Shown here piece by piece: positions 1-9,697 of a DNA stretch of 64,000 nucleotides (its first letter is position 1; each line of letters begins with the position of its first letter). Position numbers and translations under genes: made by a program. The stretch is from Candidatus Nitrosacidococcus tergens (GTDB taxonomy: Bacteria; Pseudomonadota; Gammaproteobacteria; Nitrosococcales; Nitrosococcaceae), in the NCBI RefSeq assembly GCF_902810445.1, contig NZ_LR778175.1, positions 1,445,001-1,509,000 of the forward strand, in the 5' to 3' direction. The notes beneath the pieces are model-generated. The model was not told the DNA's origin. It searched no databases and saw only the letters and a list, made by a program, of their open reading frames with translations.

Positions 1-477
1 TTGTACAGTAGCACCAGGTACTAAGGAAATATGTTGTTCTAGCCATTTCTTCCACCAAAGAGACATATTATCAGCTACTGAATGAGTACCTACTACAAAA
101 AGTACTATAAAAAACCCTACGATTAAAAACGTAACGGTAAGAGATCGGCTAGCACGTAATATAAGCATAGAGACAAAATTAGGTAACCATAGTGTAAGTA
201 AAAGAGGCAAAACCACATCTACCTTATGGGGGCCTAATATGTTAATACTAGAAAAAGCCATAAATAAAGCAATTGCTGCAGCCCCAATACCTACAATCAG
301 CGCTTCTCTAGTTTTTTTTTCTAGGACAACTAACCCAATAATTGCACCGTGGAGATAAGCAAATAAAGGAAAGAAAAAGGAAAGAGCACCTGCGAGCCCG
401 CCTATAATAATAGCAAGACTGTTATATTGAATAAGCAGAAAAGTTGCTTCTCTAAGATCAGTGCTAATTTTACTCAT
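1..477 (-). CDS. DUF2232-like integral membrane protein (3' end cut by the window edge)
   Basis: The minus-strand frame opens at ATG 477 and runs without a stop to base 1, giving 159 residues of a protein that continues outside the window. It is very hydrophobic, with about four to five predicted membrane helices in the visible part, ending in a loop with paired tryptophans (LWWKKW). The arrangement of helices and the late V-A-D-N...WW loop resemble the DUF2232 (YybS-like) membrane proteins of Proteobacteria, but I make that match from memory and it is tentative. It follows secA in the same direction after about 65 bases, so it could share a transcript. Function unknown. Confidence 0.6.
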   Translation of the reverse strand, partial: MSKISTDLREATFLLIQYNSLAIIIGGLAGALSFFFPLFAYLHGAIIGLVVLEKKTREALIVGIGAAAIALFMAFSSINILGPHKVDVVLPLLLTLWLPNFVSMLILRASRSLTVTFLIVGFFIVLFVVGTHSVADNMSLWWKKWLEQHISLVPGATVQ

Positions 478-541
478 GGTTAGTCACCTCTAAAGATAAG
501 GAGCGTATACAAAATTATAGTATTTTACTATGGTAGATAGC

Positions 542-3271
542 TTAATTTAACTTTCCATGGCAGTGCTTAAATTTTTTTCCAGATCCACAAGGGCAAATCT
601 CGTTACGCCCTACTTTCCGTCCTTCTCTTATATAGGGAGTTTTATTAGTTTCATGAGCATCATCTAGATTTTTAGAATCAATTTGCGGTTGTTCTGACTC
701 TATCATCGCATTTGCTGATTCATGCTGATACTGCATGGTAGCCTGGTTACGGCGTTGGTGTTCAACCGCTTCTACATCTGCTTCTGTCTGTATTTGTACT
801 TTAGCTAATAAAGTGACTACATCATGTTTGATATGTCCTAGCATTCCCTGAAATAATTCGAAGGCCTCTCGTTTAAACTCTTGTTTTGGATTTTGTTGTG
901 CATAGCCCCGTAAATGAATCCCTTGGCGAAGATGATCCATCGTAGCTAAATGCTCTTTCCACTGGTAATCTAATACCTGAAGCATGGCTGCTTTTTCAAA
1001 GTGGCGCATGATCTCTGCACCCACTGATTCTTCTTTAGCTTTGTAGGCTACATCTACAGCTTCAATAATATGCTCCCGAAGTGTTTCTTCATGTAAAGAT
1101 TCATCTGCATGTAACCATTCGGTAAGATTAAGATGAAGATTAAACTCGCTGGCAAGTTCTTCCTGTAATCCATGAACATCCCACTGCTCATCAAGACTGC
1201 CAGGAGGGATATGCTGGCTTATAGCGGTATCAATTACATCATGGCGAATATCTGTTATGGTTTCAGAAATATCGCTAGCTCTCATCAGATCATTGCGCTG
1301 CTCATAAATTACTTTACGCTGATCATTGGCTACGTCATCAAATTCTAAGAGCTGTTTACGAATATCAAAGTTATGTCCTTCCACTTTACGTTGGGCATTT
1401 TCAATCGCTTTTGTTACCCATGGATGCTCAATAGCTTCTCCTTTTTCCATACCTAGTTTATTCATCAAACCTGAAATTTTATCTGATGCAAAAATACGCA
1501 TAAGACTATCTTCCAAAGATAAATAAAACCGACTTGAACCCGGATCTCCTTGCCGACCTGATCGTCCTCTAAGTTGGTTATCAATTCTTCTAGATTCATG
1601 GCGCTCGGTACCAATAATGTGTAACCCACCGTTTGCCTTTACTTGTGCTTGTCGCTCCTGCCAGGCTTGTTTTACTTGTGTTTTTTGTTCTTCACTCGCA
1701 TCTTCACCTAAAGTAGCCAAGTCTGTTTCTAAACTACCCCCAAGAACAATATCGGTACCCCGACCTGCCATATTAGTAGCGATCGTAACCGTGCCTGCTT
1801 TTCCTGCTTGAGCAATAATGTGGGCTTCTTTTTCATGGAATTTGGCATTGAGTACTTGATGTTGAATGTTCTCTTTAGTGAGTAACTTTGAAAGTAACTC
1901 TGAGGTTTCAATTGATGCAGTTCCTACTAATACAGGTTGATTACGATGGCAACACTCTTTAACATCTTCAGCAATCGCTTGAAATTTCTCTTGAGCAGTT
2001 AAGTAAACTTTATCTCCATGATCTTTGCGAATCATAGGTAAGTGGGTAGGGATAACTACAACCTCTAGATCATAAATCTGCTGAAATTCATAGGCTTCTG
2101 TATCGGCAGTACCAGTCATTCCAGAAAGCTTTTCATAGAGACGGAAATAGTTTTGGAAAGTAATGGAAGCAAGAGTTTGGTTTTCGCTTTGAATTGAAAC
2201 CCCTTCTTTTGCTTCTACTGCTTGATGCAATCCCTCTGACCAGCGTCTACCCGGCATCGTTCGCCCAGTAAATTCATCTACAATAATTACTTGATCATCT
2301 TTGACGATATAGTCTACATCTTTATGGAAAAGCACATGAGCGCATAAAGCAGAACTAATATGATGCATCAAACTAATATTAGCAGCATCATAAAGATTCT
2401 CCCCCTCTTGCATTAAACCAAGCTGGTGGATAATCTGCTCTACTTTTTCATGACCTGCATCCGTTAAATAGACTTGGCGTGCTTTTTCATCTACTGTGTA
2501 ATCTCCAGGACCTTCTTCCTCTTCTTGCTTATTTAATTGGGGAATAACTTTGTTAATTCGCTGGTATAGTTCTGAGCTTTGCTGTGCAGCTCCAGAAATA
2601 ATTAGGGGAGTACGTGCCTCATCAATAAGAATTGAGTCTACCTCGTCTACAATAGCATAGTGTAATTCTCGTTGAACTTTTTCTTCTAAGCTAAAAGCCA
2701 TATTATCTCTAAGATAATCAAAGCCAAATTCATTATTAGTACCATAGGTAATATCCGCATTATAGGCTGCTTTTCGCTCTGCAGGTTCCATATTAGAGAG
2801 GATTACTCCAGTAGATAGACCTAAAAACTGATATAAAGATCCCATCCATTTAGAATCTCTTTGTGCAAGATAGTCATTAACGGTTACTACATGGACTCCT
2901 TTTCCCGGCAGAGCGTTAAGATAGGCTGCAAGAGTGGCAACTAATGTTTTACCCTCCCCTGTACGCATTTCAGCGATTTTGCCATCATTGAGCACCATAG
3001 CTCCTATAAGCTGTGCATCAAAGTGGCGCATTCCTAATACCCGTTTGCCTGATTCTCGTACTACTGCAAATACTTCTGGTACTAAATTATCTAGATCCTC
3101 ACCTTGGGCTAGGCGATTTCGAAATTCCTTAGTTTTTTCTTGTAATTGTTCATCACTTAAATTTGATATGCTCGGTTCAAATGTATTAACTTGATCGACT
3201 ATTTTATTCAGATTCCGTAATAAACGATCATTGCGGCTACCAAATACTTTATTGAGGAATTTAATTACCAT
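542..3271 (-). CDS. secA: Protein translocase ATPase SecA
   Basis: SecA is the cytoplasmic motor that drives unfolded preproteins through the SecYEG channel. The 909-residue product has the usual length. It has Walker A MRTGEGKT at residues 102-109, the DEAD-type segment DEVDS near 209, the second motor domain with the GRGTDIVLGG motif and a QLRGRSGRQGD motif, and the C-terminal zinc-binding SEC-C motif CPCGSGKKFKHCHG used for SecB and phospholipid contact. The zinc motif shows the 3' end is complete. secA stands at the distal end of the dcw-lpxC region, as in many Gammaproteobacteria, and is transcribed divergently from dciA. No secM-type arrest gene is seen; dciA occupies that place. Confidence 0.98.
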   Translation of the reverse strand: MVIKFLNKVFGSRNDRLLRNLNKIVDQVNTFEPSISNLSDEQLQEKTKEFRNRLAQGEDLDNLVPEVFAVVRESGKRVLGMRHFDAQLIGAMVLNDGKIAEMRTGEGKTLVATLAAYLNALPGKGVHVVTVNDYLAQRDSKWMGSLYQFLGLSTGVILSNMEPAERKAAYNADITYGTNNEFGFDYLRDNMAFSLEEKVQRELHYAIVDEVDSILIDEARTPLIISGAAQQSSELYQRINKVIPQLNKQEEEEGPGDYTVDEKARQVYLTDAGHEKVEQIIHQLGLMQEGENLYDAANISLMHHISSALCAHVLFHKDVDYIVKDDQVIIVDEFTGRTMPGRRWSEGLHQAVEAKEGVSIQSENQTLASITFQNYFRLYEKLSGMTGTADTEAYEFQQIYDLEVVVIPTHLPMIRKDHGDKVYLTAQEKFQAIAEDVKECCHRNQPVLVGTASIETSELLSKLLTKENIQHQVLNAKFHEKEAHIIAQAGKAGTVTIATNMAGRGTDIVLGGSLETDLATLGEDASEEQKTQVKQAWQERQAQVKANGGLHIIGTERHESRRIDNQLRGRSGRQGDPGSSRFYLSLEDSLMRIFASDKISGLMNKLGMEKGEAIEHPWVTKAIENAQRKVEGHNFDIRKQLLEFDDVANDQRKVIYEQRNDLMRASDISETITDIRHDVIDTAISQHIPPGSLDEQWDVHGLQEELASEFNLHLNLTEWLHADESLHEETLREHIIEAVDVAYKAKEESVGAEIMRHFEKAAMLQVLDYQWKEHLATMDHLRQGIHLRGYAQQNPKQEFKREAFELFQGMLGHIKHDVVTLLAKVQIQTEADVEAVEHQRRNQATMQYQHESANAMIESEQPQIDSKNLDDAHETNKTPYIREGRKVGRNEICPCGSGKKFKHCHGKLN

Positions 3272-3361
3272 AAGACTACTAGGATTTGATTTTTAATATT
3301 AAAAATAGGTTAGGTTTAATATAATGTTGGTACTTTGAAAAAAATTATAGCAGATGCCTCT

Positions 3362-3688
3362 ATGCAAACGACTCTAAGTCCCCAGCCTATAAATAAGCTG
3401 ATTCACTGTGCTCAAGGAAATCTCCAATATATATTTAACCGCTCCAAGTTTTTACAAGAACTCTCATTAAGAGTAAATCAATCTTTACCTAAAGAGATAG
3501 GATCTTACTGTACAGTTGGAAATATTCGTGGTAGTTTCCTTATTTTATATACTGATTCTGATTCTCGGGCTAGTCTATTACGCTATTATGTACCTACTAT
3601 CATAAGAGATATTCAGCAATATCTAAAAACTACAATCTCATATAAAATAAAGATCAGAATACAACCACTACTTTTTGATTCAGATTAA
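3362..3688 (+). CDS. dciA: DciA-family (DUF721) replicative helicase loader-like protein
   Basis: This small basic protein between lpxC and secA matches the DUF721/DciA family in size, position and pattern (an N-terminal L-x-x-L-L-like helix, then a KH-like fold with a G-S-F-L-I-L-Y strand). DciA proteins help load the replicative helicase DnaB where dnaC is absent. I place the start at ATG 3362, giving 108 residues; the frame also permits TTG 3335, nine codons earlier, and neither has a convincing ribosome binding site. A TATAAT hexamer at 3320-3325 could be the -10 element, although no good -35 stands before it. Its stop lies one base from the stop of convergent lpxC. Confidence 0.75.
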   Translation: MQTTLSPQPINKLIHCAQGNLQYIFNRSKFLQELSLRVNQSLPKEIGSYCTVGNIRGSFLILYTDSDSRASLLRYYVPTIIRDIQQYLKTTISYKIKIRIQPLLFDSD

Positions 3689-3689
3689 T

Positions 3690-4604
3690 TCATACTATGG
3701 CTAAAGGAGAGGAAAATAAAAAAGGAGTTGATTTAGCTTTTTTTTCAAATGTAACAATTTCCCAAGCTGTTTTATCTGCTATAAGTTGGCAAAGTAGTTT
3801 ATTGTTCAAAGTATGACCAGATTTATACCCTTTAAAAGCACCAATAAGTGTATAACCTAATAAATAGAGATCGCCAATCGCATCTAAGACTTTATGACGT
3901 GCAAATTCATCTTTGTACCGTAACCCATCCTCATTAATTACTTGATAGTCATCTACTACCACTACATTTTTTAGGTTAGCACCTAGTGCTAAATTTAGCT
4001 CCCTTAATCGATTCACATCCTTCATAAACCCAAAAGTTCGCGCTCGGCTTATATCCTTTGTGAAAGAGGTAGAAGAAAAATCAATCTCGACTCCTTTGGG
4101 GCAGTCCTTGAAAGCAGGATGATCAAAATCAATAACAAATGAAACTTTAAACCCATTAAATGGATCGAATCTTGCCCATCGATCCTCTTCTTCTATGAGA
4201 AGGGATTTTTTAATGCGAATATAGCGTTTAGGAGCTTCTTGAGTAATAATACCCGCCGATTGAATTAAAAAAACAAAAGGACCTGCACTACCATCCATGA
4301 TAGGTACTTCTGAACTATTTAGATCTACATAAGCATTATCAATACCCATACCAGAAAAAGCGGATAATAAATGTTCTACTGTTGCGATTTTTATATCACC
4401 ACTTATAAGAGTGGAAGAAAGAATAGTATCCCCTACGTTCCCTACATATGCTTTTATTTCTACTAGAGGATCAAGATCAACTCGGCGAAATACAATACCA
4501 GTATCTATTGGTGCAGGGTGTAAAGCAAGACAGACAGATTCTCCTGTATGTAATCCAATACCTGTTGCTTGTATTGAATTTTTAAGAGTACATTGTTTTA
4601 TCAT
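3690..4604 (-). CDS. lpxC: UDP-3-O-acyl-N-acetylglucosamine deacetylase
   Basis: LpxC is the zinc hydrolase that catalyses the committed step of lipid A synthesis, removing acetate from UDP-3-O-acyl-GlcNAc in the cytoplasm. The 304-residue protein has the expected length. The zinc ligands are visible: H78 in TVEHLLSA, and H237 and D241 in RHKVLDAIGD. It follows ftsZ by about 50 bases in the same direction, the classical ftsZ-lpxC order. The C-terminal tail (KKAKSTPFLFSSPLAIV) is the part that in E. coli carries the FtsH degradation signal; whether that holds here cannot be seen. Confidence 0.97.
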   Translation of the reverse strand: MIKQCTLKNSIQATGIGLHTGESVCLALHPAPIDTGIVFRRVDLDPLVEIKAYVGNVGDTILSSTLISGDIKIATVEHLLSAFSGMGIDNAYVDLNSSEVPIMDGSAGPFVFLIQSAGIITQEAPKRYIRIKKSLLIEEEDRWARFDPFNGFKVSFVIDFDHPAFKDCPKGVEIDFSSTSFTKDISRARTFGFMKDVNRLRELNLALGANLKNVVVVDDYQVINEDGLRYKDEFARHKVLDAIGDLYLLGYTLIGAFKGYKSGHTLNNKLLCQLIADKTAWEIVTFEKKAKSTPFLFSSPLAIV

Positions 4605-4655
4605 TAAAAAAAGAATTAGTATATAATAGGTGCAGAAGGGCGTAATTTTTTATAC

Positions 4656-5798
4656 TTAATCTGCTTGGCGACGTAGAAATGCAGGCACATCTAAATAATC
4701 CATACTATTTTCATTTCCTTCCATAGATTTCTTATTGTATTGCGATGAGTGATGGCGAATTACAGTAGGTCGATCTAATTGAGCATAATCAATAGGATCA
4801 TCAATATTGGATGAATCAAAATGAGCAGATGGTTTTCTTTCAGATTGTCCTAACCCAGTAGCAACTACAGTAACTCTCAGTTCATCTTCTAAGCTTGGAT
4901 CAATAACTGTACCTACGACCACAGTGGCGTTATCAGCTGCATAGTCTTTAACCGTATGTCCTACTTCTTCAAACTCACCAATAGACATATTGGCACCACC
5001 CGTGATATTTACTAATACGCCACGGGCACCTTTTAAACTAATGTCCTCTAGAAGAGGGCTTGCCACTGCAGCTTCAGCTGCTAATCTTGCTCTCTCTTCA
5101 CCTCTAGCACTTCCAGATCCCATCATAGCCATACCCATTTCTGACATTACAGTGCGTACATCAGCAAAATCCACATTAATCAACCCGGGGCGAGTAATTA
5201 ATTCTGCTATGCCTTGAACCGCACCAAGAAGTACATCATTAGCCGCTTTAAATGCATTAAGCAAACTAATACTTTTACCTAATACAGGCATCAATTTTTC
5301 ATTAGGTATCGTAATGACAGAATCTACATACTGTGTAAGCTCTTGAATACCTTTCTCTGCGATGGCTGCTCGTTTACGTCCTTCAAAAGCAAAGGGGCGA
5401 GTTACTACCGCAACGGTAAGGACACCTAGCTCTTTTGTTACTTGGGCAACAACAGGTGTTCCTCCAGTTCCAGTTCCTCCGCCCATTCCAGCAGTAATAA
5501 AAACCATATCAGCACCATTAATGACTTCCATAATTCGCTCTCGATCTTCAAGTGCTGCTTGGCGGCCTATTTCTGGATCTGCTCCTGCTCCCAATCCTTT
5601 CGTAATGTTATTGCCAAGCTGGAGTATAGTTTGTGCGCTACTGTCTTTTAGTGCTTGAGCGTCGGTATTAGCAACAATAAAATCCACTCCTTCTATTTTG
5701 GCATCTACCATATGGCGAATAGCATTACCACCACCCCCTCCAACCCCGATCACCTTAATTACAGCACTTTGGGTATAAGAATCCATTAACTCAAACAT
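4656..5798 (-). CDS. ftsZ: Cell division GTPase FtsZ
   Basis: FtsZ is the tubulin homologue that polymerises into the cytokinetic ring. The 380-residue product has the tubulin signature GGGTGTG at residues 106-112, an N-terminal GVGGGGGNA nucleotide-binding loop, and the conserved C-terminal peptide DYLDVPAFLRRQAD, which binds FtsA and ZipA. A short variable linker (about 320-360) separates the globular core from that tail. It follows ftsA in the same direction after about 43 bases. Confidence 0.99.
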   Translation of the reverse strand: MFELMDSYTQSAVIKVIGVGGGGGNAIRHMVDAKIEGVDFIVANTDAQALKDSSAQTILQLGNNITKGLGAGADPEIGRQAALEDRERIMEVINGADMVFITAGMGGGTGTGGTPVVAQVTKELGVLTVAVVTRPFAFEGRKRAAIAEKGIQELTQYVDSVITIPNEKLMPVLGKSISLLNAFKAANDVLLGAVQGIAELITRPGLINVDFADVRTVMSEMGMAMMGSGSARGEERARLAAEAAVASPLLEDISLKGARGVLVNITGGANMSIGEFEEVGHTVKDYAADNATVVVGTVIDPSLEDELRVTVVATGLGQSERKPSAHFDSSNIDDPIDYAQLDRPTVIRHHSSQYNKKSMEGNENSMDYLDVPAFLRRQAD

Positions 5799-5841
5799 AT
5801 GTAGTGCTCTCCTATTATCAGGATTTTAGTTTTGTAAATTA

Positions 5842-7077
5842 TTAAAAATTTCCTTGAAACCAAACTCTCATTTTTTCCCATATCCCCGTTACGCTTCTTA
5901 GGGAACGATTTTCTAAACTAGGAATATGACGATGATTTTGACCAAAAAGAAGTAATCCAATGCCTGTAGCATGAGCAGGATTTTGTACAATATCTGTTAG
6001 TCCTGTCATATAACCAGGGACACCAAGCCTTACAGGAAAATTAAAAATTAATTCTGCTAAATCAATAGCTCCTTCCATTTTTGCACTTCCTCCCGTGAGG
6101 ACAATCCCAGCGCCTAATAACTCTTCATAGCCGCTGCGCTGTAATTCCTGCAAAATAAGTTTAAGTAATTCCTCATAACGAGGCTCTACGACACTAGCCA
6201 AAATTTGCTGAGATAGCCTGCGTGGTGGTCGATCTCCTACGCTTAGTACTACTATATTTTCCTCTGTAGAGGCTAATTGGGTCAATGCACAAGCATGCTT
6301 TATCTTTATATCTTCAGCATATTGAGTAGGTGTACGTAGAGCTACAGCAATATCATTAGTAATTTGATCACCTCCGATAGGAATCACTGCTGTATAGTGG
6401 ATAGCACCATTAATAAAAATGGCAATATCAGTAGTTCCACCACCGACATCTACTAAACATACACCAAGCTCTTTCTCGTCATGAGTAAGTACTGAATAAC
6501 TAGAAGCAAACTGCTGCAATACTATATCATCAGCATCTAGACCGCAGCGGCGAATACATTTAATAATATTTTGTGCTGCACTTAAAGCACCGAAAACTAA
6601 ATGTACTTTAGATTCTAGGCGTACTCCAGACATACCTATAGGATCTCTAATTCCTTCTTGATTATCAATCGTAAATTCTTGAGGAAGTACATGAAGTACT
6701 TTTTGATCTGCAGGAATAGCTATAGCTCGAGCAGAATCAATAACACGAGCAACATCTTCTGGACTAACTTCTTTATCACGGATAGCAACTATTCCATGAG
6801 AATTCAAGCTACGAATATGATTGCCAGAGATCCCTGTAAAAACGGAGTGGATACGGCAGCCAGCCGTTTGCTCTGCTTGTTCTACCGCTCTTTGAATAGA
6901 TTGGACTGTAGAATCAATGTTAACAACTACTCCTTTTTTTAACCCATGGGATGGGTGTACCCCAACACCTACTATTTCTAGCTCTCCTTCAGGATGAGCT
7001 TCTGCAACAATAGCGGCTACCTTTGAAGTGCCTACATCTAAGCCAACAATTAGATTCTTATCACCATACCTAGACAT
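5842..7077 (-). CDS. ftsA: Cell division actin-like protein FtsA
   Basis: FtsA is the actin-like ATPase that tethers FtsZ filaments to the inner membrane. The protein is 411 residues, close to the usual 420. It begins with the phosphate-1 motif GLDVGTSKVAAIV, has the phosphate-2 motif LVDVGGGTTDIAIF and adenosine motif GIVLTGGSAKMEG, and ends in an amphipathic helix (IWEKMRVWFQGNF) that fits the membrane-targeting sequence. Its start overlaps the end of ftsQ by eight bases, which indicates translational coupling. Confidence 0.98.
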   Translation of the reverse strand: MSRYGDKNLIVGLDVGTSKVAAIVAEAHPEGELEIVGVGVHPSHGLKKGVVVNIDSTVQSIQRAVEQAEQTAGCRIHSVFTGISGNHIRSLNSHGIVAIRDKEVSPEDVARVIDSARAIAIPADQKVLHVLPQEFTIDNQEGIRDPIGMSGVRLESKVHLVFGALSAAQNIIKCIRRCGLDADDIVLQQFASSYSVLTHDEKELGVCLVDVGGGTTDIAIFINGAIHYTAVIPIGGDQITNDIAVALRTPTQYAEDIKIKHACALTQLASTEENIVVLSVGDRPPRRLSQQILASVVEPRYEELLKLILQELQRSGYEELLGAGIVLTGGSAKMEGAIDLAELIFNFPVRLGVPGYMTGLTDIVQNPAHATGIGLLLFGQNHRHIPSLENRSLRSVTGIWEKMRVWFQGNF

Positions 7078-7858
7078 CTAATACTGCCTCACGAGCCCAG
7101 CTAGGTATTTCATTATTATGCCAAATTACTGAAAACCCATTAGCGTAACGCATATCTACTCTTTGTATATCTTCTTGATGTTGTCGTAATAGTAGAAGAT
7201 AAATTTGGTGGAATTTGATCAGACGTTGCTGATTATATGCTTTGCCAAGTACAAGTTCTATTCCATTATTAAAAATGATGTAGCAATCCTGCCGATCTCC
7301 GATGGAGAATTCAATAATTCTCAATCCTAATCCTTGTAATTGTTGTTGCGTTGTTTTAAATCGATTAACTACTCGTTGTTCGCTACCAGTATTACCAATA
7401 ATTTTTGGCAGATTTTGTGGGAAACTCTCTAAGGGAGGAGAAAATCGTATTCCATCTATACTAACTAAAGATTTGTCTCCCCAGCGAGCTAGAGGAATTT
7501 GCTCTTTTACCTGTATCTTTAGCTGATCTGGCCAAACTCTACGCACTTTTATTTGTGCTATCCAAGGTAGTTTTCTGGTAGCTGCTTGTACTGATTTTAA
7601 GTCTATGCCGAAAAACCCCTTTGCAACATCACTGGCAATGGCATTATTAATATCTTGTTTATTAAGATGCTTAAATTCCCCTTCTATACTCACCTCTTGT
7701 AGTGGGAGTCTTTTAGGATCCAAAAACCACTTAGTTCCTAAAATAATTAATCCAGCTAAAGATAATAAAAATAACCCCTGTCCTATTATTTGCAACAATA
7801 TAGGCCGTAATGATGGTTTTGGGCGGCTTGCTCCACGAATTTTTTTATTTTTTAGCAT
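7070..7858 (-). CDS. ftsQ: Cell division protein FtsQ
   Basis: FtsQ is a bitopic inner-membrane protein that recruits FtsB/FtsL and later divisome proteins. The 262-residue sequence shows a basic cytoplasmic N-terminus, one transmembrane helix at about residues 25-45, then a periplasmic POTRA domain (about 53-120, with LPWIAQIKVRRVWPDQL typical of the family) and the FtsQ beta domain. It lies 13 bases downstream of ddl and overlaps ftsA by eight bases. Confidence 0.95.
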   Translation of the reverse strand: MLKNKKIRGASRPKPSLRPILLQIIGQGLFLLSLAGLIILGTKWFLDPKRLPLQEVSIEGEFKHLNKQDINNAIASDVAKGFFGIDLKSVQAATRKLPWIAQIKVRRVWPDQLKIQVKEQIPLARWGDKSLVSIDGIRFSPPLESFPQNLPKIIGNTGSEQRVVNRFKTTQQQLQGLGLRIIEFSIGDRQDCYIIFNNGIELVLGKAYNQQRLIKFHQIYLLLLRQHQEDIQRVDMRYANGFSVIWHNNEIPSWAREAVLDV

Positions 7859-7871
7859 AACTTGTAATATT

Positions 7872-8804
7872 TCAATAGTTTTTCTCGCTACTTTCTAATA
7901 TTTTTAAAACGAGATTATTAAAGCTAATACCAGCTGCTCTTGCTGCCATAGGAATAAGGCTATGATTAGTCATACCGGGTACTGTATTCACTTCTAATAG
8001 ATATGGATTACCCTCCTTATCACATTTAAAGTCTACTCTTCCCCACCCGCTTGCACCAAGTGTATCAAAAGCTTGTAGTGCAATATCTTGCAACAATCTT
8101 TCCGATTTACGTGAAAGACCACAAGGACAGAGATAGCGGGTAGTATTTGCAAGATACTTAGCTTCAAAATCATAGAATTTATGGGGGGTTTCTAGCCTAA
8201 TTATAGGTAAGGGCTGTCCTAGAAGGATGCTTGCAGTATATTCTACCCCTGAGAGCCACTGTTCTGCTAGTATTAGATTATCAAAAACTTTTGCTTTGCT
8301 ATAAGCAATCTCAAAATCCTCAATACTATCTACTCTAAAAATACCAACACTCGATCCTTGTCTTGCTGGTTTTACGATAAGAGGTAGGCTTAATTGCTGA
8401 GCTACTAGAGGAAAATTAGTGGTTTCATCAAGCAGTAAAAAATCTGCAGTAGGTAACTGTAATCCTCGCCAAAGCTGTTTACTCTTTAGTTTATCCATTG
8501 CTAGAGCAGAACCTAATACACCACTACCAGTATAAGGAATTTCTGCAAGATCTAGCGCTCCTTGGATGATCCCATCCTCTCCACCTCTTCCATGAATTGC
8601 GATAAATGCACGTTGAAATTGCTCTATTTGTAATTGATCTATCGTGTACTTATTAACATCTATACTATAGGCATCTATTCTTTCATCTATTAATGCTTGT
8701 AGCACAGCTTGCCCACTCTCTAGAGAGATATCCCGCTCTGAAGAATTTCCTCCCATAAGTACAGCTACCTTACCCCAATCTTGCTTTTTAGTAATCAATT
8801 TCAT
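7872..8804 (-). CDS. ddl: D-alanine--D-alanine ligase
   Basis: Ddl joins two D-alanines using ATP, giving the dipeptide that MurF adds to the peptidoglycan precursor. The 310-residue ATP-grasp protein has the N-terminal VLMGGNSSERDISLESG motif, the HGRGGEDG loop, the PLIVKPARQGSSVG ATP-grasp segment, and the C-terminal LLEVNTVPGMTNHSL metal/substrate motif. Its start overlaps the stop of murB by four bases. It is the DdlB type by genomic position. Confidence 0.97.
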   Translation of the reverse strand: MKLITKKQDWGKVAVLMGGNSSERDISLESGQAVLQALIDERIDAYSIDVNKYTIDQLQIEQFQRAFIAIHGRGGEDGIIQGALDLAEIPYTGSGVLGSALAMDKLKSKQLWRGLQLPTADFLLLDETTNFPLVAQQLSLPLIVKPARQGSSVGIFRVDSIEDFEIAYSKAKVFDNLILAEQWLSGVEYTASILLGQPLPIIRLETPHKFYDFEAKYLANTTRYLCPCGLSRKSERLLQDIALQAFDTLGASGWGRVDFKCDKEGNPYLLEVNTVPGMTNHSLIPMAARAAGISFNNLVLKILESSEKNY

Positions 8805-9697
8805 ATAGATGATCCTATAATATGTACTTCTGGGGTTAAAGTAATACCTTGCTTTCGACTCACTACATTTATGATAAGCTGTATTAAGTATTCTATATGA
8901 GCTGCTGTTGCCCCTCCTTTATTAATAATAAAATTTCCATGTTTTTCAGAAATTTGAGCATTGCCCATAGAAGTACCTTTAAGTTGGCTTAGCTCAATGA
9001 GTTGACCTGCTTTTCTGTTTATAGGATTACGGAATACTGAACCGGCACTAGGATAGTGCACAGGTTGTGTTTGATTGCGTTGTCTTAGCAAAGTACTAAT
9101 ACGCTGCTTCCCACTATTTCCTAGAACAAATTTTAGTTTTACTGCTAAGAACCACTCTTTTTTTGGCTTATAAACAGTACGATAACTAATCTTATAGTCT
9201 TTAGGAGAACGTTGGTGAATAATTCCTCCTATGGTTACCGTTTCTACACTTGTGACCAATTCCCATATTTCATACCCAAAAGCACCTGCATTCATTGTAA
9301 GAGCCCCTCCAATAGTGCCTGGGATTCCTGCGAGAAATTCAGCACCACATAGACCTTCTTTCATACAAAACTTGGCTAATTTAGCACAAGTTACACCAGA
9401 CTCAACCCATATTTCAGTATCATTTAGTCGTCTTATATTGTTTAAAGTACCTACAGTAGTAACTACAGTACTGGGTAACCCGCAGTCTCGTACCAGTACA
9501 TTGCTTCCTAAACCAAGCCAGAATAAAGGCTCTTCTTTAGGTAAAATTTTAAGAAATGCCAGTAGATCTTCTCTATCTTTTGGTTTATATAGATATTTTG
9601 CAGGTCCACCTACTCGCCAAGAAGTATATCTGGCCATTGGAACGTGTTGTTCTAATTTTCCTCGGAGAAAAGAGATATCTAAAATACTAGATGTCAA
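8801..9697 (-). CDS. murB: UDP-N-acetylenolpyruvoylglucosamine reductase MurB
   Basis: MurB is the FAD/NADPH reductase that turns UDP-GlcNAc-enolpyruvate into UDP-MurNAc. At 298 residues it is a short (type II) form, like those in many Firmicutes and some Gammaproteobacteria and unlike the roughly 340-residue E. coli enzyme. It has the FAD-binding GLGSNVLVRD and GIPGTIGGALTMNAGAFG motifs, the catalytic-serine segment PSAGSVFRNP, and the terminal PEVHIIG glutamate motif. It is embedded between murC and ddl with four-base overlaps on both sides, so it is part of the dcw operon here. Confidence 0.97.
   Translation of the reverse strand: MTSSILDISFLRGKLEQHVPMARYTSWRVGGPAKYLYKPKDREDLLAFLKILPKEEPLFWLGLGSNVLVRDCGLPSTVVTTVGTLNNIRRLNDTEIWVESGVTCAKLAKFCMKEGLCGAEFLAGIPGTIGGALTMNAGAFGYEIWELVTSVETVTIGGIIHQRSPKDYKISYRTVYKPKKEWFLAVKLKFVLGNSGKQRISTLLRQRNQTQPVHYPSAGSVFRNPINRKAGQLIELSQLKGTSMGNAQISEKHGNFIINKGGATAAHIEYLIQLIINVVSRKQGITLTPEVHIIGSSI

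Noticed and set aside
3290..3305. Perfect 16-base AT palindrome between divergent secA and dciA
   Set aside because: All A/T, weak as a hairpin and expected by chance in such AT-rich spacers.
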